A stretch of DNA of 64,000 nt, taken from Aurantiochytrium sp. KH105 (lineage: Eukaryota; Sar; Bigyra; Thraustochytrida; Thraustochytriidae). Made by a program: the position numbers and the translations under genes. The stretch lies in NCBI GenBank assembly GCA_003116975.1, contig BGKB01000022.1, positions 186,001 to 250,000 of the forward strand. Reading direction: 5' to 3'. This document shows positions 1-11,004 of the stretch, one piece after another. A model generated the notes under the pieces. It did not search any database and was not told the origin of the DNA. It was given only the letters and a program-made list of their open reading frames with translations. How positions within the stretch are numbered: position 1 is the stretch's first letter; each line of letters starts with the position of its first letter.

Positions 1-724
1 CCTGCATTCTGTCCCTCCGAGCGGAACTTTCCTGAAAGTGGTGAGGCGCGCCTGCCCAACTCGCCAATCCACGCGCGCGATTGGCCGGCCTCTCCTCGCT
101 CGGCCTCTTCACGTTAGTGGTGGCTGGCCAGCGAAAGCGACCCGGCGCTAGCCATGGCCACTGCCACTGCCGCTGTCGGCCGCCGCTACTGCGGCGAGGC
201 AACCGCCACATTTCTGCCCTCTGGCTGCTGCCGGCTTCTCGCGCTCGCTCATAGCTGCAGCTGGCTGCAGCTACAGCAGGGCAGACCGTGTGGTGTCTCG
301 AATCTCCTCGGCTCAGGGCAAAAGCAGTTGACCCCCTTCAACGACAAATTAATTAGTACCTGAAGAAGGAGGAGAGCGCGCGGAGGTACTCGCGAAAATT
401 ACTTCCTTCCACAAGCAACCGACGGAAGAGTAAAAGAAAAGTAAAGTAAAAAGAAAGTAGAGAAAAATCACTATGGTAGCAGTAAAGAGGAGCAAGTTGG
501 AGACGTGAAAGACAAGAAAGGAGGAGGTTACACGCTATGGCAGCGGCACTCTTTCGGCAGTGCGGGACAGAGGGGAGTGAGATGAGGGGGAGGGAGAGCG
601 GCCAGTACGTGCGGTATAGTGGCAACCTTCGCTAGAGCAGAGTCCTTGTTCGCAGAAGCCTGGAAGCTGGCTGGCTGGCTTGCTGCCACTCGCTGGCGGT
701 CAGCAGCCAGCTCGAGGCGCCGGC

Positions 725-768
725 CGTCTGTCTGTCTGTATGTCTGTCTGTCTGTATGTCTGTCAGTC
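725..768. repeat. (GTCT)n microsatellite
   Basis: Tetranucleotide GTCT repeated about ten times, interrupted by two GTAT units. Confidence 0.9.
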
Positions 769-1252
769 ACGGCGATATCGCTTCCGTCCCCAGCCACCAT
801 AGCCAGGCGCGGCGGCCGGCGCGCGCAATGGTGGCCGGGAGAACGGAAGACTTTTCAGGCAAGGCGAGGAACGCAACTGCCACGTCGTCCGTCCGTGCGT
901 CGATCAACCGAAGAGGCCACGAGACTTGACGTGACTTGGTTGAATAGCTGAGCGCGGGTGCCCCGGAAGCTTGCGTGGCGGTGTCTAGGCCCAGAGGCAC
1001 CGACACCCGCCACTGCCGCTGCCTCCCCTCCAGCACGCGTGCCGTACTGGCCTGCTGGCCGGTCCGTGACTTTCTTGGCGCCGTCGCGAGCCATGCTCGT
1101 TTGGCGAGCGAGCCTTGGCCAGCAGCCAGGCAGCTGCAGCTGGCTGCAGCAGCAGCCAGCTAGCTGCGATTCTTGAAGGGAGCGGCCGGACCGGTCCAAT
1201 TCGGGCAGCAGGCGAAGAGGAAGCGGTCCCAGCCACCAGTGCTCACCTCCAC

Positions 1253-1381
1253 TTCGTCTATCCCTTCTTTTTCCCTCCTTTTTCCCTCCTTTTCCCCTTC
1301 TTTTTTCCCTCTTTCTTTTTTTCTTTGTTTTTTCTTTTGTTTTTTCTGCTTCCTTTTTTCTTCTTCTTTTTCCTTCTTTCG
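1253..1381. repeat. Polypyrimidine tract
   Basis: About 130 bases of almost only C and T on the + strand, built from CCCTCCTTTT-like and TTTC-like units. Related tracts occur near 5270-5330 and 7293-7515. Such strand-asymmetric tracts can form triplexes or act as promoter elements, but nothing here shows which. Confidence 0.8.
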
Positions 1382-2245
1382 AACGGACGGAGGGACGGAG
1401 GCAAGGAGTTTGGGGTTTACCTTGAGAGTTACTTCCTCCTGTGGCACCCGTCCACGCCGCTGCCGCGCGGCCACGCCCTGCAGTGTCGGCTCGCTGGCTG
1501 GCGGGGTTGGCGTGGATTGGGTCGCGAGGGGCGGAGCGGCGCGTTTAGGAGCGGTAGGTGGGAGGGAGGGAGGCAGAGATGGCTGTGGCAAGTTGGCGGG
1601 CATGCGCCGTTGCGGATCGGTTGACGGCGGGTTGCGAAAGAGAGAAATAAAAAAGGAGAGACGCGGCCAAGTTCAACTCCGCCAGGCTTCCTCGGGAAGG
1701 TTTCCCATGCTGCAGTCGGAGCCTTGGCCCCAGCCAGGTGATTAGTCGGCGGTTCGCAAGGCGCGTGTGGCGCGTCAGGACTTGGCCAAAAATATTGCCT
1801 CCCTCCTACCTGCGATCGCGGTCGGTCTTGCGAAGACCCCGCTTGACTCGAATAGCCTGCTTCAGCGTCTCGCAGCGGCTCGGAGTCAGGAAGACGTGGG
1901 GGAGATCAGCGCAGAAACGGCTCCGCGGCGAGGCGAGAGAAGGCATCGCCACGCGGGTGGCCAACGCGAAAGAGAAGAGGCGATCAAGAGAGGAATGAAC
2001 GAAAGAAAGTAGAGAAGACCCGGAGAAGGAGAGATAGAAAAGAAGGAAAAGATGAGACGAAACGAGCATTATCGTCCGCCAATTATCGCGGCCTTGCTGC
2101 GCACGCAAGAAACCTGCGCCTAAACTACGCAAGTCTGCACTGCTGGCTGGTGGGCGCACGCAGACTGGCACAGTCTCCAGCCTTCACGCGCGACGCACGG
2201 CCGTAGCAGCGGCCCACAGGTCGGAGGCAGAGCATAGTCGACCTC

Positions 2246-2298
2246 ATTAGGCCATTAATCAATTAATCAGTCAATCAATTGATCAATCAATCGATCAA
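2246..2298. repeat. Degenerate (TCAA)n AT-rich tract
   Basis: Units of ATCAATCA and GATCAATC make an AT-rich island in an otherwise G+C-rich setting, with partial palindromes such as CAATTGATCAAT. Confidence 0.8.
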
Positions 2299-4133
2299 TG
2301 CTTGCAGACCTTCGAAGCAAGCAAAACTATGAACTGGAAAGAGCGTCCGTGTGTATGCTGCCGGCCGCCACTAGCAACCCACTTCCCGCAGCTTTATGCT
2401 GTCTTGAAACTCGTGCCGATAATGGCTTTACAAAAGGACCAAACGCTTCGTTTACAGGCGCAGCAGGCCAATGCCTTTCTGGCTTGGCCCATGTTCCTTC
2501 CACAAGGCCTCTGCGTCTCCACAATAAGGTTTACAAAATGTGAGGCCCGTGAGTTGCAATGTGGTGAATTCGCGAGAGTGTAGGGTTTTCAAGAATCTTC
2601 CAAAAACGTTTTTTTAAAAATCAAAACAGCTTATGGAAGGACAAATTTTGAAAACGTCATCAGCACGCGCGGGTGCACCTGCCTCGTTTCCGCCTTGCTG
2701 CCTTCGTCTGCCTGGCCGCCAGCGCTTGCGCAAATCCCGTCCTCTAGCCAGGCGTGATTGACCTAGGCCTGATTGAGGTTAGTGTGGAGATAAAATTTGC
2801 TTCGGCAGACAGCAGGTCACAGTGCCAAACAAAGCCCTCTCTTGGCCATCATTTCCTTCATTCTGCTGGCCGCTGACCGCAGCAGCTGTGGCCGCGGGTC
2901 GGTCGAGTCTGTCCCACTCTTGCTTTCCCTCTCTGTTTCTGGCTCTGTATCTCTCGTTGCGCGCGGATAAACTCTTTTCTCGATTGGGATCGCGATCGAG
3001 CCGCGAGCAATCCAGCAAAAATCGCAACTCAAATTATCAGACTTGGCTTGCCTTTCCACCAAACTTATCCTGTCATCGGGGTTGCTGGATTGCGGTCGTA
3101 AGCGCTGCAAGATGCTAGCGGCCTGCTTCGTGAAAAACCAAATAAACTTGCTCATCAGGCAGCTAGCTGCCACGGGTGCTTGCTGATGGATCGACGCACG
3201 ACCGAGCGAGCCCTCTTTCGGACGATTCGCTGCCTTTAGATTGTTATAGGGCGTCCTTGGCGCAGTGCCTGATCTGTAGGGTCTGACTCTTGATGCTGCG
3301 TGCCTGAAGTGTTTGGCCATTTGGACACGCGTCAGGCTCGGAGAGATCGGCCTCGTGTTAATAGTCAGTCACCTATGCCTCTCGTCTATCCAACTCGTGT
3401 CTTTTTTATTTGAATCGAGCCAGAGTCTCTACCTCCTGCAGTCACGCTGGCAGAAGATAGACACTCACCAGTGGCATGGCCATGGGGCGTGACCAACCGC
3501 GGCCGATCAGGATGACTGGGTGAGGCAGGCATGAGTGACGGCCAAGAAATAGGAAAAATTGAAGTGAAGAGATTTCCCTTGATCGACAAACGCACCCACC
3601 TTCGCGTACCCACCCTCCCTCAAAAGAACGAGAAACCTGCCGGGCCGAGGACGGAGACAGTACAGCAACTACAGAGATGGAGAAAAAGACAGAAGCATGG
3701 GCCGCGCTGCTGTTTGATTGCACTCATCTTGCAGGCAGCATCGCGCAAACATTGCAGTCGGCGGCCAATCGTGGTCGGTGCGCTTGGAGAAGGTCTCTTT
3801 TTTTTTTCAAGTTTTTCTTTTTAAGCTTTGCGACGTCGATCAAGCACGGCAGAGGGGCTCGTCATGCGTATACACTCTCAAGCGAGCGCGGCACAACCCT
3901 CTCATTAAAAAGGAGGAGCCCTAGCTCAGTATCTTTGCTAATCACCTGGCTCAGTTCAAGTTCGTGGGCACGATGCAGGCGCGTGTGTAAAGCTGCGCTG
4001 ACAGAGAAGAAGCCGCGGTGCGGCGGGGCCAGCCGTGCCAATCCTTCCGTCTCTTTTCCGTGAATCCACCAGCCATCAGCCTCCCTGGTGGGTTCGGAGC
4101 AACGCCGTCGCGGCTCGCCGTACGTTCGTGCCC

Positions 4134-4181
4134 CAGCTGCAGCTGCAGCTGCTGCAGCTACAGCTGCTGCTGCTGCTGCAA
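4134..4181. repeat. CAGCTG/GCTGCT palindromic tract
   Basis: A run of overlapping CAGCTGCAG palindromes passing into (CTG)n. The same CAGCTGCAG motif recurs near 255, 1130, 5410, 6690, 6990, 30890 and 63700. Confidence 0.8.
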
Positions 4182-4773
4182 TAATCATGATGACAGTTGA
4201 GACGAGGTGCACGCAATGCAGATGCAAGACGCAGCGGCGGGGCTGTCCGGCTCCTGGCGACCCTCCGCCGACGCCGCGCGTGTATGGCGGCCGCAAGAAG
4301 TGAGGGTTCTGCACTTTTTCTGGCGGATCGATCGGCGGCCAGCCACGCGAGGTGCGGATAGCTAGAGCAGTCGCTCTAGGCCTCCGTGAACCGAGTTACC
4401 CTCAACAGCCAACTTGAACCCTGGTCGCTTGGCGCAGCGCGTCTTGTAACGGCCAGTCTGGCGCGATGACGAGGCGGCAGAGCGACAGTCTTCTGTGCCT
4501 GCGATGGCCTTGGCGATCTCGCGAGCGTGCTTGTACTAGTCGCACCAGCCAACGACAACTGCCTGGCTCACGCTCGACTTCTGGCTTGTGGCCGGCCAGC
4601 TGGCTGGCCGAGGGCAGGGCCGAGGCTTCACTTTCCAAGGACGTCGGGACGGGGAGACACATGCCGGTCTACTGTGGGGAGAGCTTCTCCAGCGGCGACT
4701 GTTTCGCAATGTCCTGTGCTGCCACTATCGCCACTGGCGGCAAGGGGGAAGCAAGAACTTACACTTACATAGT

Positions 4774-4830
4774 GTCTCTCTCTCTCTCTCTCTGCCTCGG
4801 CCTCTGCCTCGGCCTCGGCCTCTCGGGCCT
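4774..4830. repeat. (TC)n followed by (GCCTCG)n repeat
   Basis: About ten TC dinucleotides followed directly by GCCTCG/GCCTCT hexanucleotides. The tract ends about 20 bases before the long hairpin. Confidence 0.85.
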
Positions 4831-4849
4831 CCCGTACCGGAAGGCTGAG

Positions 4850-5013
4850 CTCAACGAAAGCATGCGTCTCTGCGGCAGAGTCGCTGGCCAGTGGATGCAA
4901 GCCGCTGCCGCTGCCGCTCGACTTTCGGCTAAGCGAGTGAGCGCAACCGGCTTGCAGCAGTAGAGGCCTCCACTGGCCAGCGACTCTGCCGCACAGAATC
5001 ATTTTCCGTTGAG
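4850..5013. repeat. Long inverted repeat (hairpin) with perfect 25-bp stem
   Basis: Bases 4871-4895 are the exact reverse complement of 4969-4993. The pairing continues inward (4896-4904 with 4948-4956) and outward (CTCAACG near 4850 with CGTTGAG at about 5007-5013), giving an imperfect stem-loop of about 164 bases. It could be the primary transcript of a small RNA, a foldback or MITE-like element, or a chance product of repeat-rich DNA. I see no clear target-site duplication. Confidence 0.75.
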
Positions 5014-6008
5014 GAATTTTTAATTTTAAAAAAATGTTTTCAAGAAAAGAAAGTTAAAAAAAAACGTTTTTAGCTCCGAACCGCGTCGCAGGTCGTGTCG
5101 ACTAGAGGGCTCCGCCTCTCCCTTCGCAGCAGTGCGGGGCGTGCGGGCGTGAGGAAATGTGAGGTGACGGCGAGCACGTTTCTCTAGTGATTGCTGCAGT
5201 GGCGGTTGCCTGCCATGGCCATTGCGCGCCATGCCCCCGCCCCTGAGCTCACGGCCAGGTGGATGCTCTCTCTCTCTTTCCTCGCCTTTCTATTTTCCTT
5301 TTCTTTCTTTATTTTTACTTTTATTTTCTCGGCGTCACTCTCGGTCAGTGTTGTCTTCTATTTGCCTCGTCTTTGCGGGCCGGTATTATTTATGCTTGCG
5401 CCTGGCGGGTTGCCGCTGCAGCATGCAGCTGCCACTGCTGCTGCTGCTACTGTCACGGCTGCTGCCGACAGACCACAACGGCCGCTGCGGCGCGAACGGG
5501 GCTTGCACAATCGTCCGACAGCGTGGCGTAGGTATAGGGGGAGATAGAGAGAGAGACAAAAGGAAAGTTCGTAGAAAAGAACGAACGGAAAAAGAGCTTG
5601 CGTCCCGCGAGTGAGCAAAGAAAGCAAAGCTCCTCCCTTCATGCTTTCGCGTCTGCGTCTCGGACTTCGAGACCGACCGACCCTACTGGCCAACCTGCCG
5701 TCCCTCGTCAGCCTCCACTGCACTGCACCCGAGCATCGGACCCTGCCACCCTCCGAGTCCCTGCCAGACTACGCGATCGTTCACGGCGGCCGTCTTCGGT
5801 GGACAGCTGGCTGGTTGTTCGTCCTCCAGCCAGCACAGCCCGCATCAATCACTTCGCCCCCCCGCGCAACAAAGTCTTCACGTCTGTCGCAGTCGGCACG
5901 GTCGCGTTTCACGCCCAGCCTAGCGACGCGGACAGCACCGGCAGGCACCGCCACCATTACCGGCGGAAGCAGCGCAGCAGCCAGGTAGGTCTTGGCGAGC
6001 CCCTCCAC

Positions 6009-6041
6009 GAGCCTGCCTGCCTGCCTGCCTGCCTGCCTGGT
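6009..6041. repeat. (CCTG)n microsatellite
   Basis: Six to seven perfect CCTG units. A short sister tract lies at 57471-57487. Confidence 0.9.
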
Positions 6042-6227
6042 GGTAGTCGTGGTCGCACCCCTTCGATGCAGAGCATCCCGAGCCGCAGTGAAGAACCTGT
6101 CTCTGCGGAGCGAGGCGATCACACCCTTCCGTGCGAGCGTGCAAGCAACCGTGACTGCAAGCGTGCAAGCGTCTGCGTGCGTCGGGCGTGCCCGAATGGG
6201 CCAAGTACAAGTCAGCGCAGCAGTCAA

Positions 6228-6330
6228 ACGATCGAATGGTCGATGGAACGAACGATTATACGAACGACCATGGCCGATCGATTGAACGAACGGACGAACA
6301 GACGAACGATCGATCGACTATCGGAAAAAC
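6228..6330. repeat. Degenerate (CGAA)n/(GATC) repeat
   Basis: About 100 bases rich in CGAACGA and GATCGAT units, with no long perfect run. Confidence 0.7.
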
Positions 6331-7292
6331 GTCACAGGGCCGCGCGTTCCGCCGGGCCGCTCTGGCCGGTGGCTGCGTGTGGCGGCGTGGTGGCGTGAGA
6401 AGTGACGAAGGCATGCAAGGAAAATGGTCCAGGGACGCATCTGGCTGCTGGCGGCATGGCCCGGAAAGGGAGAGACCGCCAAAGCCGCCCTTGGCCGTCG
6501 CAGAAAGGAAGAAAAGCGTGCGTCAGAAACAAGAAAATGAAGAAACGAATGAACGAGAACGCTAAGTTTAAAAAAAAAAGGGAAACGCGAAAACGTTCGG
6601 CGGCCCAGCTGAGCTGCGACGCCGCCAAGCTTTCCTTGATTGGTTGCAAAAGGCCAACCCGAAGCAAGCAATGGAGCAACGCCAGCTGCTGCCAGCTGCT
6701 GCGGCCAAGACCAGGCCACTGCTGGACTTGCTTGCCGTGGCTTCAACTTAGAGCTGCTGCAAAGAGGAAGCTGGCTGCGAAGATGAAGCGTGTTCACGGC
6801 CCGAGCTCCTACATATCGCGGCCATTGCGCACGAGCCAGCGCGCGACCTCGACGACACGGCCCGCTAGCGCTTGACCGCTCAAATTTCGCTCGCTCGAGC
6901 GAGCGCACTTGCCTGTAAATAAAATGTACACACCGACAGAGAGAGAGAGAGAACGAAAAAGTCCAGCCCGCCCGGCCGGCCGACGTCCAGAGAGCAGCTG
7001 CAGCTAGCTAGCTACCATGGCTATAGCTAGCTCACTACCTCGCGCGTGCACTTGGCCACCAGAGTAACGTTGATCAGGTAGGTATAGGTGGGATAGCGCC
7101 ACCGACCACAGCACTTGCTCGCGTATTCATCGTCCGTGCGTGACGCGGACGCCATGCACACACGGCGCCCAGCGTAGCTGCCCATGCTGGCCAGCATAGG
7201 ACTGGCCAGCGTCCCTCAGGCTGATCCTCTTGTCCGTGCAGGCCGTTTGTCCGTGCACGCGGTGCGCGGTGTCGTCCGCCACCGCCGTCGCG

Positions 7293-7515
7293 TCCCGTGC
7301 ATTCTTTTCTTTTTTCTCTTGCATTTCTTTCCATTTTTACTACTTTTCTTTTCTTTTCTTCTCTCTCTCCGCAGCTCTCTTTCTTTATACCTTGCTTTTC
7401 AAACCCTCACTCCCCTAACCCCTATCCCCGCATCAATGACGATCCTCGCTCCTCTCCCTCAATCTCTCTCTCCCTCTCCCTTCTTCTCGCTCTCTCCCTC
7501 TCTCTGTGCGTCTTC
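7293..7515. repeat. Long polypyrimidine tract
   Basis: Over 200 bases strongly biased to C and T, with TTTTCTTTTC and CTCTCTCCCT sections. This is the longest strand-asymmetric tract in the left 9 kb. Confidence 0.8.
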
Positions 7516-8119
7516 CCCTCCCTTCTCTGCAACCCACTGACTGTGAGAACAATTTTTCTCCCCTCTCTTCAGCCAGCCCGCGCTGTCCCGGCCGCTTTTA
7601 ATTAAGGCGTGTCCGAGTCACCGCGGCAGCAGCGGCCGCAGCCACCATGGCCACTGGTGGCCGTGGCTGCAGCAGAAAAGACCTGCCCAGCGCTCCGTCA
7701 CCATCCATGTGTTTACATGAAGCGGGCCCGCTTTTCGGTGGTGTGGCGAAGAGGCGCACGAGCAGACAGTCTTCGCTTCTGGCTGCGAGTATTTCCCAAC
7801 CGGGAACACCTCAAACCCTGAAAGTCGAAGCCAAACGAGTGAAATCACTTGCTCCGCGTTCCCAGCAGGCAGCTGACAGCGCCCGGAGCAGAACCGCCAA
7901 ACAGGGCCAATCGGCAGCGGCGCGGCCACACACACGTACAGACAAACAGGATGGATGCCTGTGCAGGACAAAACTTTTGACTTATAGATTTACGTGCCCG
8001 CAGCCTAAGATGGGATCCTCGCTCACGCTGGCCCGCTCCACCTCATTCGATCGTCGACTGTCCACCGGCCAAGAGTATGATTCACCACGAACGCTGCTTC
8101 GGGGACCCCCAAACGCCAC

Positions 8120-8660
8120 CGATAACGCGTTGCGCAGCCCCCCGAACCGCGCGCGGCGCCATCTTCGCGCACACCTCCGCACACCTGGGTCCCCGCGGGG
8201 GTGCGCGACCGGGACGGAGCCCCGGCTTCCCCCGGGGGCTCTCCAGCCCGCGCGCCCTCGCCGCCGCGCTCCCGCGCTCGCGGCGGCGCTCTCAAGCCGG
8301 CCGGCCGTGCCTCGCGCGGCGCCCGCGGCGACCCCGCCGCCGCGCCGCGCCGCGCCCGGCGTCTCCCCGGCGGCCGCCCGCGCGCGCGTGGCCCCCGCGG
8401 CGGGCGGCGGGCCTCGCCTGCAGGCACGAAAAACTGCGAGCCGCGGGAAAAGCGCGAGCGCGGGGGAGACGAAGCACATCGGCTCGACGGAGCCGGCGAC
8501 CCGGACCCGGCGCGCGGGCTCGGCTCGCGCGCGGGCGGCGGGCGCGCGGGAAAGGCGGATCGCGAGGCGCGCCCGGGCGGCTCGGCTCGCGGGGCTGTCT
8601 GCGAGCGGATCTGCGGCCGGCGGGCGAGGCGGGACGCGGGGCCCGGTTCGCTCGCGAGCA
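8120..8660. other. Very G+C-rich, CpG-rich island upstream of the kinase gene
   Basis: Some 60-base stretches here (for example 8341-8400) are nearly all G and C, with dense CGCG. Long open frames run through on both strands, but they give only Arg/Ala/Pro/Gly-rich low-complexity peptides, so I read them as composition artefacts. The island lies 0.4-1 kb before the kinase start and may be its promoter or leader. Confidence 0.6.
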
Positions 8661-9084
8661 CGCGCACGCAAGCTCGTCGGCGCTCTCGCAATTCATCATC
8701 GCAAAAGCTGGCGAAAAGAGCAAGAGAGCAAGCGAGCAAGCGAGCAAGCAAAGCGAAAGCCCAAGCGACCCCGGGTCAGCCAGGCCGGGCGAGGCGAGAG
8801 CAGGCAGGCGAGGGCAGGCCAGGGCGAGACGCGTCGCGAGCCGACGAGAGACGAATCAGGCGCAACGAGAGGGAACGGACCCGGTCGCGCCCCCAGAACC
8901 AACAGAACGAAGACGCAGCTTGCACGCACAAGGAGCTCCAGAGAGACCGACCAGCTCTAGAGCTCCGAGAACTTTTGCCCTTTCTCTGCACGAGCATCAT
9001 CGTCCTCGGCGTTCTTCTTCTCTTCCCCTCGCAGCCGCCATCGCCGTCGCAAAGTGAACGCACGACATTCACAACAACACAACC

Positions 9085-11004
9085 ATGGATTCGGTTCTCT
9101 TGCATGCGCAAGAACGCAGAAAAGCATCGGAGGATGCCACGGACGCGGCACCCGCCGATCCCGTCGAGAATCAAGCCGCATCAATACATGATCTAGACGC
9201 CTCTGCAGCAGCAGCAGCACGAACAGCACGAACAGCAGGAGTAGCCGCAACAAAGCGCAACGTTATCGCAGAAGCGAAACATGTGCCATTGAAAACAACA
9301 CCTACAAAACAAAAACAATCGCTAGAAACAGCCCCCACCTCGTCAACACCCGACGTCGACACATCCGAAGCTTCCACACTCGAAGACGCGGATGCCGCAG
9401 CCATGGCCAAAGACGCGCGCAGCCATCTCAAACGACAACGCAAGACCGGCTCCCCACACCATACGCACCACCAACGCAAACGCCCGGCATCCGAACGCCA
9501 ACATCCGTCGCAAGATCATGAATCCTACCGACACCGACGCGCCCAGTCTGCTGACGCCACCATGCTCGAAAGTGACGATGACAACGATGGCAATGACAGC
9601 GACAATGGTGTCGAAGCCGATGTCGACGACAACGAGCATGACCATAGTCAAGCCCCTTCGCTCTGCACAAGGCGCAGCAAAACCTTTCCCAGCAATCAAA
9701 ATGGCCAAGGTACAACACAGAACAAAGGGGAAGCAAACAAGCTCAACGGCGGATACTATGCCTTTCGTCCCGGCGAGATCATCAATCAAACCTACGAGAT
9801 CAAGTACCAGCAAGGCCGAGGCGTCTTTAGCAACGTCGTCTTTGCCAGGCGCCGGCACCCAAGTGCACCTCGTCTTCCCGCGCCACCAGCCAACCCCAAC
9901 ACTGACACCGATAGCGACATCAAGACCGCAATGACGGCACAAGGCCTCGACACAGCTGAAATTGCGCAAGATTCCGATTCTTTCTTCACCACCGCCAACA
10001 ACAGTAGAACCGCCGACCTCGTTGCCGTCAAGATCCTTCGCAAACACAAGACAACCCGTCGAGCCGGGAGCAACGAGGAGTCTATTCTCAAAGACATCCA
10101 CAAGCTCCCCCTCTCGGCGCGCGAGTTCATCGTCGACTTTATCGAATCCTTTGTCCACAAACGCCACCTCTGCCTCGTCTTCCGGGCCATGAAGCTCAAT
10201 CTCCGTCAGCTTCTTGTCAAATACGGTCGCAATACTGGCATTCATATTGACGGCGTGCGCCGCTACGGAAGCCAAATCTTTAGCGCACTTCGCACCCTCT
10301 GTGAACTCGGCATCGTTCACGCCGATGTCAAGCTCGACAACATTATCGTCTCCGCCGACCTTCGTACCGCAAAGCTTTGCGACTTTGGAAGCGCCTTCTA
10401 TGCCCACGAAGCACGCGGTGAACGGACAATGTACCTCGTTTCGAGATTCTATCGCGCTCCTGAACTCGTCCTCGGACTCTCTGGCACGGACCTCAGCTCT
10501 GCCCTCGATGTATGGTCCCTGGGAACTTGTCTCTTTGAGCTTTACTCTGGCAACGTGCTCTTCCCAGGACGCACCAATAATGAAATGCTCGCGCTCTTCA
10601 TGCGTACAAGGGGGAAAATACCTCTACCCCTTGTCAAGCGCCACTTGGCCGCCGCGCAGCGCCTCGATACCGTGCCGCTCTTCGAGCCCGAATCATTCGC
10701 TTTTCGAGAAATCCTGCGGCCGCCGCGTCGAAAGACCGCAAATGCGTCCTCCCCTGCCTCGCCGAGCAAACAGCCCACAGTTCGCTTTGTGCGCATGCCT
10801 GCTCAGCCCGATCCGGCCTCGACGATTTCTCGCCTCGTTCACGAAGCGCATCCCGACACGCGTGATCAGATCACCACAGCTGAGCGTCGCCAACTCAGCA
10901 ATCTCCTCGACCTTGCGCTGGCCTTAGACCCCGCACAGCGCATCACACCATCGCAAGCACTCGCGCTTCCCTTTTTTATCACCGCAACCACGCCTCAGAC
11001 CTAG
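9085..11004 (+). CDS. PRPF4B: PRP4-type spliceosomal protein kinase
   Basis: This 639-residue protein has a low-complexity charged N-terminus (about residues 1-225) followed by a CMGC/DYRK-type kinase domain. Visible motifs are the Gly-rich loop GRGVFSNVV (about 244), the ATP lysine in VAVKILRK (about 315), the catalytic loop HADVKLDN (about 412), DFGSA (about 433) and the P+1 segment YLVSRFYRAPE. The HAD in place of HRD and the SRFYRAPE segment are typical of PRP4 kinases, which phosphorylate spliceosome components and act in pre-mRNA splicing in the nucleus. About 50 residues are inserted between the Gly loop and the ATP lysine. No RS-rich tail is obvious. The ATG sits in a good context (ACCATGG). 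Confidence 0.9.
   Translation: MDSVLLHAQERRKASEDATDAAPADPVENQAASIHDLDASAAAAARTARTAGVAATKRNVIAEAKHVPLKTTPTKQKQSLETAPTSSTPDVDTSEASTLEDADAAAMAKDARSHLKRQRKTGSPHHTHHQRKRPASERQHPSQDHESYRHRRAQSADATMLESDDDNDGNDSDNGVEADVDDNEHDHSQAPSLCTRRSKTFPSNQNGQGTTQNKGEANKLNGGYYAFRPGEIINQTYEIKYQQGRGVFSNVVFARRRHPSAPRLPAPPANPNTDTDSDIKTAMTAQGLDTAEIAQDSDSFFTTANNSRTADLVAVKILRKHKTTRRAGSNEESILKDIHKLPLSAREFIVDFIESFVHKRHLCLVFRAMKLNLRQLLVKYGRNTGIHIDGVRRYGSQIFSALRTLCELGIVHADVKLDNIIVSADLRTAKLCDFGSAFYAHEARGERTMYLVSRFYRAPELVLGLSGTDLSSALDVWSLGTCLFELYSGNVLFPGRTNNEMLALFMRTRGKIPLPLVKRHLAAAQRLDTVPLFEPESFAFREILRPPRRKTANASSPASPSKQPTVRFVRMPAQPDPASTISRLVHEAHPDTRDQITTAERRQLSNLLDLALALDPAQRITPSQALALPFFITATTPQT

Larger units (their letters stand above)
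1..9084. other. Long gene-poor region with simple repeats
   Basis: No open frame in these 9 kb has recognisable domains, and overlapping frames in all six phases look like by-products of high G+C and low complexity. The region holds tetranucleotide repeats, pyrimidine tracts, many CAGCTG or GCAGCTGC palindromes, GGCCATGGCC-like palindromes and the hairpin listed separately. The only firm gene start is the kinase at 9085, so the last few hundred bases must hold its promoter and 5' leader. The rest could be regulatory DNA, a non-coding transcript, exons too short to recognise, or a subtelomere-like repeat field. I cannot choose between these. Confidence 0.6.

Noticed and set aside
3915-3975. 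Possible tRNA (TAGCTCAG box A, GTTCAAGTTC box B)
   Set aside because: No anticodon or acceptor stem can be paired and the box spacing does not give a cloverleaf.
5598-6398. 266-codon open frame in the left gene-poor block
   Set aside because: It is low-complexity, crosses CCTG and CGAA repeats, and has competing frames on both strands.
7647-9057. Three overlapping open frames of 230-440 codons on both strands
   Set aside because: They run through the extreme G+C island, give Arg/Ala/Pro-rich low-complexity peptides in all phases and have no domain.
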